Assembly (NCBI GenBank): GCA_024305405.1 | Contig: JAKNDB010000068.1 | Span: 12,397,501-12,461,500, forward strand | Reading direction: 5' to 3' | Origin: Dirofilaria immitis | Lineage: Eukaryota; Nematoda; Chromadorea; Rhabditida; Onchocercidae | DNA: 64,000 nucleotides | Shown: piece after piece, positions 26,101-39,920 of the stretch | Layout of the letters: every line of letters starts with the position of its first letter | How positions within the stretch are numbered: position 1 is the stretch's first letter | Notes under the pieces: generated by a model | What the model was told of the DNA's origin: nothing | The model's database searches: none | What the model saw: the letters and a program-made list of their open reading frames with translations, nothing else | Position numbers and translations under genes: made by a program

Positions 26101-27521
26101 AAATTGCTTTTTCATTGAATTCATTCAATTAATATTTTTAATCAAAAATGTTGTTTATTATCAAGTTCGAATTTTTGTACAATCATATGTAAATTAATTT
26201 TCCCAAAATTGTCTTAGAATTGAATTCAAAAAAATTCAATTTTTGCAAAAGAGAATACAACCTTTTTTGGAAAAAATATGACCTTTATTGTAGTGATTTT
26301 GTAAAAAAAAAGACCGTATTTTCTATAGCGATTCCTAAATATAATTATCCTCGAGAGACAAACTTAAAAGAATAAATTTCACCATTATAATCACTTTACA
26401 TCGGCTATTGTGTTGTCAAGCAAATCATAAAAACTTTTTCTCGTGGGAGAAGGATGATCAGATGAAAAGGTCATAAAAAAAGGTCATTTTTTTCTAAAAA
26501 AGATTATATTTTCTTTTGTGAAAACTGAATTTTTTAAATTAGAATTTAGGAAAAAGAAATGAATATTTGGCAAAATTTGCATATAATTTAATTTGATATT
26601 AAAATTTTTCATTGATTTTTTGTTTATATTTCATTTCTTTTTGCTCGTATAAATTTATCAGCTGATAAATTGAATGAATCAGTGATATATACTTATTAAA
26701 TCATTTGCTAGTTGAAAATCAACCTATCAAATTAAAAGGATAGCCTAAAGTGTCTTTTCTACTTCAATAAATAATTGATATCAGTTTAATAATCATAAAG
26801 ATAGAAAAGATATTATTTGACACTTTTTTCTCCAATTTCAGCAGTGATCTTGATGATTAATTAAATGAACTTAATCAATGGATGATTAAGAAAATAATCA
26901 AAAAAAAGGATGAGAGATGATTTTAATCATTGTCTTATTTATCTGTTTGTCTTGAAATTATATAACCACATCCTTATTTTTTTTTTTAACCTTTAGCAAT
27001 GATCCTAATGATTGATTATGTAAATTAAGCAATTTCAAAGAGTTAAATGAATAAGATAGTTAGATAAGCAAGGATGTATATTCAAGTAATTTCAAGGTAA
27101 CTAAGTAAATAAGATAATGATTAAGAGTAATTTAAGATTAATTAATTAAATGAATAAACGTAGTTAGTAGTATTGATCGATTGTGACATCAATGATCTTT
27201 TCTTTTGCTATATCGATTGATTATTGCAGTATTCTATGCTGCAATTAATAAAAGAACCTTCTGCATATATTCTTACTCGTATATATTATTTCTTTGCTCA
27301 ATCAATCTTTTTCCATTGTTTATGTCAAAGTTCATAGTTCATCTTTACAAACTCATCTATTTTCTTACCTGTGATTTGATAGAAAGAAAATACTGACATT
27401 TTAATTTATTATTTGGATTTTTAACATACAATTACTCTTATATTATATATGTATAATTTATTTTTACAGATTTTCCGTAATCGTACGTGATATTCAAACA
27501 ATTATTCTATTAGAGAAAATT
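23156..27521. other. Gene-poor region upstream of clp-1
   Basis: About 4.4 kb of AT-rich sequence with no recognisable exon. A TA microsatellite lies near 25207-25238. Open frames such as 23766-24002 are Phe/Tyr/Ile-rich low-complexity translations without homology. The clp-1 promoter presumably lies in the right part. Confidence 0.4.
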
Positions 27522-30500
27522 ATGGAAGATGATCGAGAGGAAGAATGTGTTGCAGTAAGTTTATTAAGTTTATTTCATTTTAATATTTCAAATTTCATTT
27601 TGACTGGTTCGAATTAAGAAATTTGAAAAAAATAGATGAAAGTAATATGAAAAATTTTTTTGTAAAAACTATTTAAAAATCATCGATATGAAAACGATAT
27701 TTTAAGTAAATTTTGAGTATTATTTTTTTCAAATTTTTTCTTTCTTAAATACAATTTCGAGTAATTCCATATTGCATAAAATTTCATTTTAGATTAAATT
27801 ACGTGAAAATGAATTTAATGGTTTAATAGGAAATATCGCAGGCGGAATTATTCGTGACAAAGTTGGTGGTACTGCTGGTAATATTCTTGGTAATCTGGTA
27901 GATAGTTTCGGTAGCCACGGAGGTATTTTTCTTTCAAAATTATTCTTTTAATGCATAAATACTTATAATTATTTAGTAGGATTGAATGAATTATCAAAAT
28001 CAGCATGAATGATACCGTTGAAAGATCTACAACTTTATGTGCCGTTGAATAAAAACCAATGGTTTACAAATAATATCGGTTTGAAAATATTAGAAAATAC
28101 TACTAGCTTTGGTAGTATTTTCTTGCAACGATTATCGCTAAGTTCAAGTGTAAGAGAATGAATATAAACCTAATATCCTTTTTCATATTTTGCTTTATCT
28201 CAGAACTGCGAATGAAATGTTGGAGGAAAGTTTTTAGATTTGTTGAAATATGAATAAATAAATTCTTGAAAATATCAACATCTGTATAAGTAGTGGGCGA
28301 AGTGTAAAAATAACTTTGATATATGATTTTCAGCTGGATCTGGAAGTGGAGGATACAATCAAGGGGGTGGATACGGAGGTGGAAGATACAATCAAGGGGT
28401 GGATACGGAGGTGGAGGATATAGCCAACCTGGTGGATATGGAGGTGGATACGGTGGTGGAGAATACAACCAAGGAGGTGAATATGGAGGTGGTTACGGAG
28501 GCGGATACGGAGGTGGTGGTGGATATAATCAGGATGGATATGGCGCAGCAGGATTTGGTAGTGGTTATGGAGGTGGTGCAGATTTTGGAGGAGGATATGA
28601 TAACCGTGATAGGTATGAAAACAGAAAACGCGAAAAAGCGGTGCAATTGGACTAGTTGGAAATTTAATCGGTAATTAATTATTCCACTATTGAATCGTTG
28701 AAATTTAGGAAATTAGTGTCATTAATTTAGTTATTTCTTAAAAAATTGAAGGTGGAATATTGGGTGGAAGAAATCGTAATGATGATGGAGGAGCTAACGA
28801 TGGTTATAATGATTATCAAAGTGGTGGCAGAAATTACGATAATGATTATAATCGAAAAAAACCAGAAAAAATGCGTAAGCTTACTTTTTTGCTCTTTTCG
28901 CTTACAAATATAACAAGTTCAATAAAAATATCGAAATTTCAGAAAAAATTATCTAAAAGCAAATATTTCAATTTGCAATCGAATATTTCATCTTAACATG
29001 AATTATGCTATCCCAACAATCGTTTTTAAACAGTAATATCCTTGGATTTTTCATTCCTCTATTGAGTAAAAGAAATTATCAACTTTATCTATATTATTTG
29101 CTTTTATTTTTAATAGAATATTAAAAGTAAATAATTTCGTTCGCTTTGTTTCTATCCTTCAAATTACTCACGAAAGTTAGAGAAATTAATATTATTCGTA
29201 ATAAATTTTTCACTATAATCGCAATTAGTATCATATTTTGAAGTTAATTGATTAATTATATTCTTAATTAGGTATTAATTTAATTTCATATTGATTTTAT
29301 TAACATTTTCAAATATAAAAATGAACTTTCAGCTTTATGAAAGCGCTAATTATATTAGTAATAATAATGCTTGCTTATTATTTTAATGATAGATAATCTT
29401 TTGCAGTCTTAAAATTATATTGAAAATAATTTTATTTTTGTTTTTTTAATTTATAATTAATTGGTATTTATGTTCAATAATATTCATATTCAATTTTTGA
29501 TAAATTCTATTTAGCATTATTAAATTATATCTGAAATTATATCTGATATGAATAAATGATAGAAGAATTTCCTTCATTACAGAATTTATAAATTTGTTCG
29601 GCCATTTTTAGGTAATCATAGTAGATATTTTAACCGTTGTGAATAACATTGTCAAAAACACCATTTCCTTTTCCAGAAGATGAAATTAATCGATAAAGGG
29701 CAGGGAAGCATTCATTCCATAATTTTCTTTTTGTTTACCTTTTTGTTTTCTCTCTCATTTTTTTGGTTTCTTACTGAGTTATCCATTCTCTGTTCATTTA
29801 TATTTGATATTTCTGCTATAAATAAACAGACTGTTCGTTTTTTTCTTATCCTTTCGTTCTCTGGCAAATAATTTTGTTTATATTATTGTTTTTTTCAAAA
29901 TGTTCAAAACAGTATTATTCGTTTTCTTTTCTCTCTCTTTTTTTTTCTTTTTTTTGCTATTGCAACGAATGAGGATGAAAAACAGTTGTGTGAACAGGAA
30001 TGATTCAATAGGAAAGTAAGCAGAATACATTTAATCTGTTAAACTAAACTTATCAGTTGTTTCATTATAAGCATCGTTTATTTTTATCATTTCAAAATTT
30101 TATTTTCATTTTTTCCTTAATTTTTAAAAAAAAATATTTTAATTTATTATTTTTCATGATATATTTACAAAATTCATATATACACTTTTTTTTGCATTTT
30201 TCAAATCGATTTTAAAATTTCATCCATTTATGATCATTTCTTTGTCTTGAAGATGAACTGAATTTAAGCTTAAAGCAGGAATTACTCCATAAAGTTTATC
30301 AAGATATTGAGCAGAACCTAAAGCAAAGCAAATATTTTTGTTCATAGAATTATCGATCAAGTTATATTTAAAACGATACAAGCTTATTTTATCTGAATTT
30401 TTCTGAAAGAATGGACAGAATAACTTAAAATTTCTCTAACATTTATAAGCTAAAAGAGGAATTTGATGAGAACAGAGAACAAGTGAGAAGATTTATAACC

Positions 30501-33500
30501 TTTTATTAGTATAGGTATTTAATAATGTAAATAATTTCGAGGTGATAAAAAAATTTTCGGCTATAGGATAAAATACACTATTTATTTCTTTCTATAATAG
30601 ATTATTAAGATAATTGTCAGATCTTATTATCCATTCTTTTAATTCAATGTTTTTTTCTTTTTTTTTTAATCGGAATATTTCCTTGAGATCAATATTATTT
30701 CAATTCATCTTGATATACTAAAGTTTTTTTTTAATATAAAAATATTTAATTTTTGTTTCGTCCCCTTCATAGATATATTATCTATTTATCTGTAGACATT
30801 TATCATTCAATTAATTTTTCCTGATAGTAATAATAAAAAACAACAGGAAAAGAGAATTTCATTCAGCTTTTTTTTTTTTTTATTGTGATGTCATGCTACA
30901 CAAGTCATAGATTTCCCATTTAGGCCACTTATTGATTAACAGTAAATCTCAAATATTTCGATATTATAAATCGTGGTATTTCAATGTATTTCGGTGATTA
31001 GGAAGGATTATCGATAATTTATTGATTGAGAAAAATTATTTAAAATTTATAATTAGAATACTGCAAAAATTATAATTAAGCTAAGTAATATTTTTGCTTA
31101 TAATATATCAATGAAATTGATTGTTTCTTCAATAAATGAATTGTTTTTATTTAATCATTTTTTTAAAAATTTTTTGCATGTTTTCATTTAGAAATTTTTA
31201 TTTTAATTTCTTAAAATAAGCATCAACTTTTGTTCTGACTAATTGATTGATTTTAGATTTTATGCATAATATCGAATAGACTGAAAAATTGATGTAGAAC
31301 TTTTACAAAATAAGCCTCATAGACCTTGCAAGCTTTATCGCTTTCTTCTCTTAAAATTTAACCATATCTTTTCCTTTTTTTTGTTTAAAATAAGATGCTA
31401 AATAGAGATTGAAATATCTATCCTCTATATATAATTATATATTTTGTAGTTTTCTTTCCTATTTTTCTGCTTATTAATACTTTTTCTATCTGCTTTTGTA
31501 GTTAATTAATAGAGAAAACAGAGTAGCCTCAAATTATTTCCCTATTCGTCGCTATGATCATTTGATGAATTAAGTATTGTTTATTATTTGAATGTTTCGA
31601 TTATTATATTTTTATCTTTCAACAACAACATTAATATTTTCCCATCACTCCAAATCTCATAATTCAGCTTTAGATCTAGAAAAATCTTCAACATTTATTT
31701 CTTCCTTTTTATAATTAAAAATATTTCACGGTATTTAGTAAAATTCAACGGAAATGCCTTCCAAAATATTAGCATGCTGTATGGATCCAGAACGTGATCG
31801 TTCTGGTGAGCATCAAGTAAAATGTTATAAGGTTAAAGGTAATTAAAAAATTTTGTTAATCAGATAAAATAAATCGAATCTTTAAATTTAAGAACCTCCA
31901 ACTACTAAATTTAAATTTTTACACAAATTATGCATATGGTAAAATTTTGAAAATGCTGCTGAACTATTTTCATATTTCAGGTGATCAGATTGGTGATATC
32001 ATCGGAGGTTTCATCTCAGGTGGAGGAAGTGGCGGTGGCAGCAGTGGTTCTCGCGGTACTGATTAATTTTCATTATAGATAAACAGATTCTATTTCTTTT
32101 ACCAAAAATTTTTATATTAAAAGTAACCATTGTTTATTTTTATCTAAATTATTTCAGGTGGCGGTAGCGGTGTGAATGTTGGTGATATTGCCGGCGTTAT
32201 TGGTAGCCTAACTGGACCCAGCAGCAGAAGTGACAAGCTTAGTGGCCTCATCAGTGGTATTGGTGGTCTAATTGGCAAAAAGGAGGACATTATAGAGATG
32301 GAGGTATCTCTTGTTATGTCATTTTATTAAGATTTCTCCAGACTAATTTAGTGTCGCAACTTTAAATTCCAACGGAAATTTGGAAGATATATCCCTTATT
32401 ATTTAATGAAAATAAACGATGAGATTGATTCGCGCTTTTTAAAAATTTTGAAATTTTTAAACTTTTTTGTTTTTAAACTCAAAATTATAATATAAATATT
32501 CAATCTCAAGCAATAAAATTCTGATTGTTTTAGTCATTTCTTAGTTAACTTTTAGAATTTTAGGTCCAAATGTAAATCCAAATAATTTAAACGGTGGTAT
32601 GACGGATGTCGTAAGTGGTCTTGTTGGACATTTGGCCCATCGTTACCTTAATGTTGATCCGACTACAGGACGCATTATCGGTGCTATTGCTGGCAATCTT
32701 ATTTTTAATCTTGGTAAATTATTCAGATTATTCAGTCGAAATTTATGCATAATAATCAAAGCTTTGAATTCGCATTTTATCAAAAAATTCAATTTCTTCC
32801 AGGTGGTAAGGATAACAAGCTTGGAGCTGTAGGAAAAATTGTTTTAGACAATATTGTCAGCGGTAAATTCAAGCGGAAGGTATTTGTTAATTTATTTTGC
32901 ATAAAATATCAAAAGTATCGCAATTTTTCTTATATAAAAAATCGAAACATCAATCGAAAAATAATTTCTTATTTTATTAACAGCTTATACTAATAAGTCG
33001 ATGATTAGTATTAAGAATTCACTTTTTATATCTTTCTTAGTTCACAATTCAAGAAGACTGGTTTTTCTTTACTAGTTTTGTATATACAAAAATTTTTTTA
33101 TTTACAGGTTGATCCGTACATACCACCCGAACCGACACGACGTCTCTATCCTCCAGTACCTGATAGAAGATTAGATGAAGCGCTTGATTTTTATGCAGAA
33201 AGAGATCGTTGCCTTTCTGTAAGTTTTTTTGCTATAAATTAAATTTTTTTTAATTTGAGAAATTTGAAATCTAATATAAAATAACAAAAATTAATATAAA
33301 AGGGATAATGCAAATTTTTATACATTAGTTAAGAAGATTTTTCAGGAACGACAGCTTTTTGAGGATCCTCAATTTCCAGCTAACGATAAAAGCTTATTTT
33401 TCAGTCGACGTCCCCGAAACAAATCGAATGGAGACGACCAGGAGTTTGTTCTTTGATTTTTTTTCTTCGTCATATCTTATTTTTACACTTTTTTGTATTT

Positions 33501-36500
33501 TCTCAGAAAAAGAAATTTAATTATTTTTCAGGAAATATGTGACAGTCCACTGTTACTCTATGAAGGACAGTCACGTTTCGATGTAGTACAGGGTGAACTA
33601 GGTGATTGTTGGCTTCTAGCCGCTGCTGCGAATCTTACATTGAAGGATGAGCTATTTTATCGAGTTGTACCACCGGATCAAAGCTTTACCGAAAATTATG
33701 CCGGTTTGTTTATTTAATATAATTTATTCCAAGTTTTAGATGCAATTCTCAGTTTCCATACTTTCATCCCAAATTTTTATTTCTATAGCTTAGTTCAGCT
33801 TGTTGTTCCCTTCAATCGAATTTTATTATGATGTTTAAAAATTTAAGGTATATTCCATTTCCAATTTTGGCATTATGGTGTTTGGGTTGATGTTGTTATC
33901 GATGATCGTTTGCCAACATCTACCAGTGGTGAATTATTGTATATGCATTCTAGAGATAACAATGAATTTTGGAGCGCTCTCTTGGAAAAAGCATACGCAA
34001 AGTAAAATTTTTATTTCTGTATCTCAATTCAGTTTCTTTTAAAAATATCAAAATTACACTACTTATTAATATATATTTAAAATTATTTTCAGTAATGAAT
34101 GGTATGCAGTCCAAATGATCTTTTTTAAATCGACTGATGTTGACTGGAATTCATTTAAGAAATTTAGAACTTCATGGAAAAGCATTTTACTAAAGCATTT
34201 ACAAACAGAGAAGATGTTAAGATTATAAATTAACATTAGTTCATTTTGAACCTAATTTTTTTCTAATTTTAGACTTCACGGTTCATACGAAGCATTAAAA
34301 GGTGGTACAACAAGTGAAGCTTTAGAGGATTTCACTGGTGGTTTGACAGAATTTTTCGATCTCCAACAACCTCCTAATCATTTGATGGAAATGATGATGA
34401 GAGGTTTTGAAATGGGCTCATTATTTGGATGTAGCATAGAAGTAAATTCTTTCGTATAAATTACGTTTTTAAAAATATTTCTTCTAAAAACTTAACTTCA
34501 TGATTTGAAATCTATTTTATTCTTTCTATATATTTCTCAGAAGTTCAAATAATGACAAAATTATTATTGTTGGTTGTTAACAGAATTATCATAAAATTTA
34601 GTATAGTTATTCTAGAACACTTCGTTATAATTTAGTTTTCTACAATTTCAGGCGGATCCACATGAATGGGAAGCACGGATGCACAATGGATTAGTCAAAG
34701 GTCATGCATATAGCATAACGGGAATGAAAATGGTAGAACATTTCACGTTAGAAACTTGACCATAATTACTTCACATATGATCACAAATATTTTATTTTAA
34801 GGTGAATGGACCACGTGGTCGTATACCATTATTACGTATACGTAATCCATGGGGTAATGAACAAGAATGGAATGGTGCATGGTCAGATAATTCAACGGAA
34901 TGGCGATATATTTCCCAGCAACAACGTGATGAGATGGGTTTAGTTTTGCGCATGACGGAGAATTTTGGTTTGTTTTGATGTTGCTTTATCAGTTTGCAAT
35001 AATAATCAATTTCAAGAAGCATAATAAATTCCTGGTTTCTTTGGATGTTCCAATATAATTAATAGATAAATCCAGTAAAAATTTGTGATTTAAAATGAGA
35101 CAAAGATGTCGTTTAATCTAGTTTGATTGAAGAAATGTTCCATTATCATGACCTATTATAGAATCAATGAAGTTTCTTGGGAGAAATAAATCCCTCTTCA
35201 TATTACTCATTTTAATTTATTTATTAGTTAGACTTTAGTAGTTTTGTAAAAATGGAATATCTCATTTTGTCGCTGAAAATCTAATTTAGTGTTACAATTT
35301 TCCAATTACTTCTTAGTATTGGAAAGTTGCTTTTCGTAATAAAAATTAATTATTCTGGATTACTCTACTTAGTCGGACATTTAACGTAATAATGAATTCG
35401 ATTTCTAGGATGTCATTCAATGATTTCTTACGGAATTTCGAAAAAATGGAAATATGTAATTTGGGCCCAGAAGTTATGAATGAAGTACTTTTTCTTTATT
35501 TTTATGTTTTCCTTTTTAAATATAATTCAAAGACAGCGATGACTTTCTTTTAGATATTGATTTTTAAATAAAAAATGTCTACATGTTTACAGGTTTATCA
35601 AATGACCGGTGTCCAATCATCACAGAATGCTTGGGCAACATATACTCATAATGGCGCATGGATTGCAAATGAAACAGCTGGAGGATGTCGAAATTACATC
35701 CGTATGCATTTATTTACTTTCCATCCTCATATTTTTAAAATTAATCTTTTCTCATATTCTGTTTTAGTAAAGCCAATTTGATAAGAAATTTACGACAGTT
35801 ATTAAATATTCTTGAAGTATTCGACATAAAAAAATGTATTGTATACAATATAATTTACTGAAAAATAGTAAATTTGTGTTGATGTTTGTATTTATATGTT
35901 CATTTTTAGGAATATTTAATAGTTTTTTTGATCTTTGCCTTGTGCGGATAAAAAGAGATAATCTGTTGCTTTAGAAACATTTTCGATGAATCCTCAATAT
36001 CGTATCCAAGTAACAGATTCGGATCCATATGATGATGATAATTTATGTACAGTGATAATTGCCGTATTGCAAAAGTATCGACGTGAAATGAAACATTTGG
36101 GTGTGGAGAATGTACCTATAGGATTTGCCGTTTATGATGTAAGATTGTTTTTTCATTTCATATTGAAGTAATACGTTTGAAAAGTTAATATTGATTTTAT
36201 TTATCAATATTTTACCAATAAAATAGCTAACACTTTGAAATTTTATGAAAATTAATGTAAGATCAGGGCGCTTGCTAGCAGTTCTAATATAAGTTAAGAA
36301 AACTTAATTTAGTCAAGTGCTTTTTATATTATAATAATGACTTGTTAACTGTTTTAATTTTAATTTTAAGAACTGAATGTATAGTCTTGAATTTAAAAAA
36401 TTTAGTTGGAATACTCGCTAGACTTCAGCCATTAGCAGTAAACATCAATAAGCTTAGAAAAATGATAACGTATTGATGCAGTATACGAAATTAAATTTTT

Positions 36501-37226
36501 TTACTTGCTATAGTTTCTTGATTATTGAAAAGAAATAATTTTAGTTGCATTAATCAAAATTGATTCCTTTTTTTTTAGACTGGAAACATTAGTGGACGTT
36601 TAACAAAACAATATTTTCAACAACATAAATCATGCGCTAGAAGTGCTGCGTTCATCAACTTACGAGAAGTGATTATTTTTGAATTATTTTGGTTTAATGA
36701 TTTCTTCGGAAATTATTTAGCTTTTATTAGTTTTGCCTTGTCATTCTTTCTTCTTTTTGATTTAAACTTCTGACTATCTCAGCCTGCATAATTTCATTTT
36801 CTTACAGATAACAGGTCGTTTTCGAATCCCACCGGGAAATTATATAATCGTACCATCAACGTTTGAACCAAATGAAGAAGCGGAGTTTATGCTTAGGGTT
36901 TATACAAATGGTTTTATTGAATCAGAGTAAGTATATGATTTTTAATGGCCGCTTTTAATTTCTCAAACGATTTAGTAAATATCTTTATGTCATTATCTGA
37001 TTTCTCTTCGAAGTGAAAAAAATCTTCGATTTAGTATGTTTCTTAATCATTCTAAAATTTTTCTATGACAAATCAAAACTGATTTGCGATATATCCATTC
37101 GTATATTCCCCGTAATGCACAGATAACAACATATTGGTCATGCTTAAACATCTAAACGTTCATTCAAAAGCCTTAAAAATTCGAAGTTAAAAGTTCAAAT
37201 TCAAAAATTTTTTCAGACAGCTGTGA
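27522..37226 (+). CDS. clp-1: Calpain (Ca2+-dependent cysteine protease), CLP-1 type
   Basis: This is an atypical calpain of the nematode CLP-1 family, cytosolic and muscle-associated in C. elegans. Exons begin 27522 ([11 protein letters not shown]), 27793, 28334 and 28752. Common exons follow at 31981, 32158, 32564, 32803, 33108, 33346, 33532, 33848, 34273, 34652, 34802, 35409, 35593, 35975, 36579, 36808 and 37217. The N-terminus is Gly-rich with GG.Y repeats. Then comes the conserved [20 protein letters not shown] block. The protease core shows the catalytic Cys in [19 protein letters not shown], the His in [11 protein letters not shown] and the Asn in [14 protein letters not shown]2-like domain ends [20 protein letters not shown] and [11 protein letters not shown](QL). 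There is no penta-EF-hand domain. Five single-base frame breaks (28396-28399, about 28637, 32277-32281, 33417-33419, 34944-34947) interrupt otherwise conserved sequence. The final exon (37217-37226) adds QL; reading through instead stops at 36929. Confidence 0.94.
28334..28670 (+). repeat. Gly/Tyr-rich coding repeat in clp-1
   Basis: Imperfect GGATACGGAGGTGG-type units encode [15 protein letters not shown] and related stretches. This degenerate coding tandem array explains why the antisense strand is also open here (28392-28646, Ser/Thr-rich). Copy-number slippage and the G-run 28396-28399 make it a likely place for assembly error. Confidence 0.85.
28875..31753. other. Long clp-1 intron, likely containing an internal promoter
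   Basis: This 2.9 kb stretch lies between the long-isoform exon ending at 28874 and an alternative first exon at 31754. No nested gene was recognised. It is T-rich and AT-rich throughout. Confidence 0.5.
31754..31838 (+). CDS. clp-1: Alternative first exon of clp-1 (Cys-rich N-terminus)
   Basis: This 85-base exon opens with ATG and encodes [18 protein letters not shown] and then [10 protein letters not shown], ending AAAG|GTAATT in phase 1. The exon at 31981 starts in the matching phase (G|GT GAT CAG), so both this exon and the upstream one at 28752-28874 can splice to it. It has no good acceptor directly in front, which fits a transcription or trans-splice start. The protein made from it would lack the Gly-rich domain and gain a Cys pair near the start, which could be lipid-modified (inference). 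Confidence 0.65.
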
Positions 37227-38127
37227 ATCTCGATCGAAACGTATGATTAAAATGTTTCTTGCGGATTTGTTGAAAAGCTTTGAATTTTTGATAAAGGATA
37301 CATTTTTGATCAGTATATTTTATAACCTCTCGACAGGTGTACTGCTCTATAATCTTTTCTACAATACTAATTTATTGTTTGTTTTTAATAGAGATAATAA
37401 TTGTAATGTAATAATGATAAATTTTGTGGATAAAATCTTTTACAGTTTATGCATAAATTTCAACGGAACAATGAGTGGTGCCTGTGCCGAAAAACTGGAA
37501 ATTATTCTCTTTCTATTTCTATTTATTTACTTCCTAATAATTCCAATTAAAAAAATCATATCACAAGATTTTATTTCAATTTTTGATCAGTCACTTATGT
37601 GTACTTAAATGTACACTAATTTTTATTTGTCTTTAATATATCAGGCTAATTTGGGAACTTTCTGTTCGAAGATCTCTCCCTTCTTCATTTCTATTTCTGT
37701 AGATCATTTTTGATTATTGACCTGCTCTTCAATAATGCGCTCAGTTTTTCATAGAATATCGGTAATTGGTTTCTACATATTTTGTTCATTATAATTAATA
37801 CGGTGATATTGTTGGTTTAGACTATCTTATTATTTCCAGCACATCGTGTATTTTACGGAGCTGGCTCTTCGACTTTTGGGTGTTAGTGGTAATTTCGAAA
37901 GTAGATGAGTGAAATGGGGGTTATCGGATCTGAAGTTTAATATAATCATTCATTGAATAATCGATTATTTGCTTGTAATTGCTTTACAATTTATGTTTTA
38001 CATAATAAGAGGCCAGGTTGATTGGCCATAAATTTAAGACTAATACTGAATTATTTAAGTAATCAATTGATTGAGTGATTACAGAAGCGTTATATTATTA
38101 TAGTATTTTAGGCTATATTGGAAATCA
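37227..38127. promoter_or_regulatory. clp-1 to immp-2 intergenic region
   Basis: This 0.9 kb region follows the clp-1 stop. The right part (from about 37955) is duplicated in inverted form at 22977-23155, so it includes the immp-2 upstream region. GTATTTTAG ends about 16 bases before the immp-2 ATG and is a plausible spliced-leader acceptor. Confidence 0.5.
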
Positions 38128-39920
38128 ATGAATTCAACAGCGTTACGCAATTACATCCGTCGTGCGACGCGACATGGACAAAATGAAGTAAACAAAACTA
38201 GGTCATCTTCGCATCTTTCTTACTTAATAAAGGAATTTCTAATTCGATTAGGGAAGTCAATTGGTATTTTATCTGTACCTGTCGTATTTATTGATGTCGT
38301 TGGCTATCCAGCAAGTGTCACGGGGTCATCGATGGAGGTTGCTTTTTCTTTCGGCTCTTTTTTCTCTTAAAATTTTGTATATTATCCAATTTTGATCTAT
38401 TTGATGCGAAGAGCACAATAATTAGCCAAAAAATATCCGAAGAAATCGATATATTTGGTTTGGAGGAAAGGAAATATCGTGATTCGTGTAGAAAATAGAT
38501 TCTAATCAACCATATTTTATTGTGTGTCGAAAATTTCATCACATGAATTTCAGGGAAGAAAAAGCGAACATAAGTTTGTATAGGAGTAAGAGATAGGGAC
38601 AGCACTTTTTTTCCGGAAGTTTGGCCTATTTTTAAAGTTTAAATTTTACAAAATTCAGAGATAGTAAATTTTCGCAAGAATAAGTTTTTTCTACTAAATA
38701 TTTTCTACGAATATACTTACACTTTTCTATGATACTTGAAGATTACGTTATTTTCAGTTACCCTATTGAGTATGCCAGTGGTCATTTTGGCTAAAATTGC
38801 AATATGGTTGATATTGTTCAATGATTTGTCATAACTCTCTTGTTTAGCCAACATTACATGGTAGTAACGAGAAATGGTGGAAACGGGATATTGTCTGGTT
38901 ATCACGTTTTGGTTTGAATAAACCAGAAATTGGACAAATTTACACGTTTATGTATGATTTCTATTCGCTTCATTATTGAGAACATCATAATTATATTTAT
39001 ACACATCCCATTATATTTTGTTTTCTTTTTAATCCACTTATTTTTCAGTTGTGATAATTTTGAATCCTTTCTTTTGTAACAAAGCATAAACGTATTTTTA
39101 TAACAAAAGGATATTTTGTTGATATTTTATAGACCTCCGAATGATCCAGAAAGTCGTCACATCAAACGTATCACTGCTATAGATGGTGACATAATTAGGT
39201 ATTATACTACTTGAATTTTATATCAGCCCTACGTCAACTCAGATTTAGTATTTTTATGTTGAATAGTATTTGCTTAGAACACATAATAAACTCCATATTC
39301 CTTTAATTTTAATTCATAAGTATCATATTTTTTGGAATTTAATTTATTCATATACCTATTGTTTTAAATTAGGCACTGCACAACAGTTGAGAAAATAAGT
39401 ATATATTGTATCATTTATACTAAAATTCATTTACAATACTTCTTTAATAAATTTGGACCTTATTTAAAGTCCTTTAATTATAGGCCAAAACGAGGACCGA
39501 GTTTCTTAGAAGTACCGACCGGATGCTACTGGATGGAATCGGATAATCCTAATAATTATTACGATAGTAGATATTATGGCCCGGCAAGTTTTGCAATCTT
39601 TTCGTAATCTTAAGTAATTTATAGACCGAAATTACTTATTCGAATCAGAAATTTAATTAGCTTGTTTCCTTCGTTTAAATTCCCTTCGTTCCTAAAAGGA
39701 ATCGAAATCTGGTTTTCATTTAGTGGTCTTTATTGATCACTAATGATTTTATAAATAACCTAGAACATTGAAGGTTTCTGGAGGATTGTTAACAGCCCGA
39801 GCTACGCATATCATTTGGCCACCTCAACGATGGAGTGCTATCAAAGCAGAAGTGTTCGAGCACAGTACTGTTCCCGTCTCAAAGCGATACTCGTTATTCG
39901 GGATAAATTTTCCCTGGTGA
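38128..39920 (+). CDS. immp-2: Mitochondrial inner membrane peptidase subunit 2
   Basis: IMMP2 is a signal-peptidase-I-type serine protease that removes sorting signals on the outer face of the mitochondrial inner membrane. Five exons (38128-38337, 38848-38951, 39133-39198, 39484-39583, 39774-39920) encode about 208 residues with no frame break. A hydrophobic segment LGKSIGILSVPVVFIDVVG precedes the catalytic serine in VTGSSMEPTLHG. The catalytic lysine is in SRHIKRITAIDGDII. Then come EVPTGCYWMESDN, the YYDSRYYGPVSGGLL box and ARATHIIWPPQRW, all typical of IMP2. The fourth intron starts CCG|GCAAGT, a GC donor. A near-identical copy of exon 1 lies inverted at 22767-22976. Confidence 0.93.

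Noticed and set aside
28392..28646. Antisense Ser/Thr-rich open frame
   Set aside because: Mirror image of the GGN/TAC coding repeat of clp-1; the openness is a by-product of that repeat.
37243..37608. 121-codon plus-strand open frame after clp-1
   Set aside because: Rich in Phe, Ile and Leu from T-rich DNA, with no domain and no splice or start context. It overlaps the clp-1 3' region.
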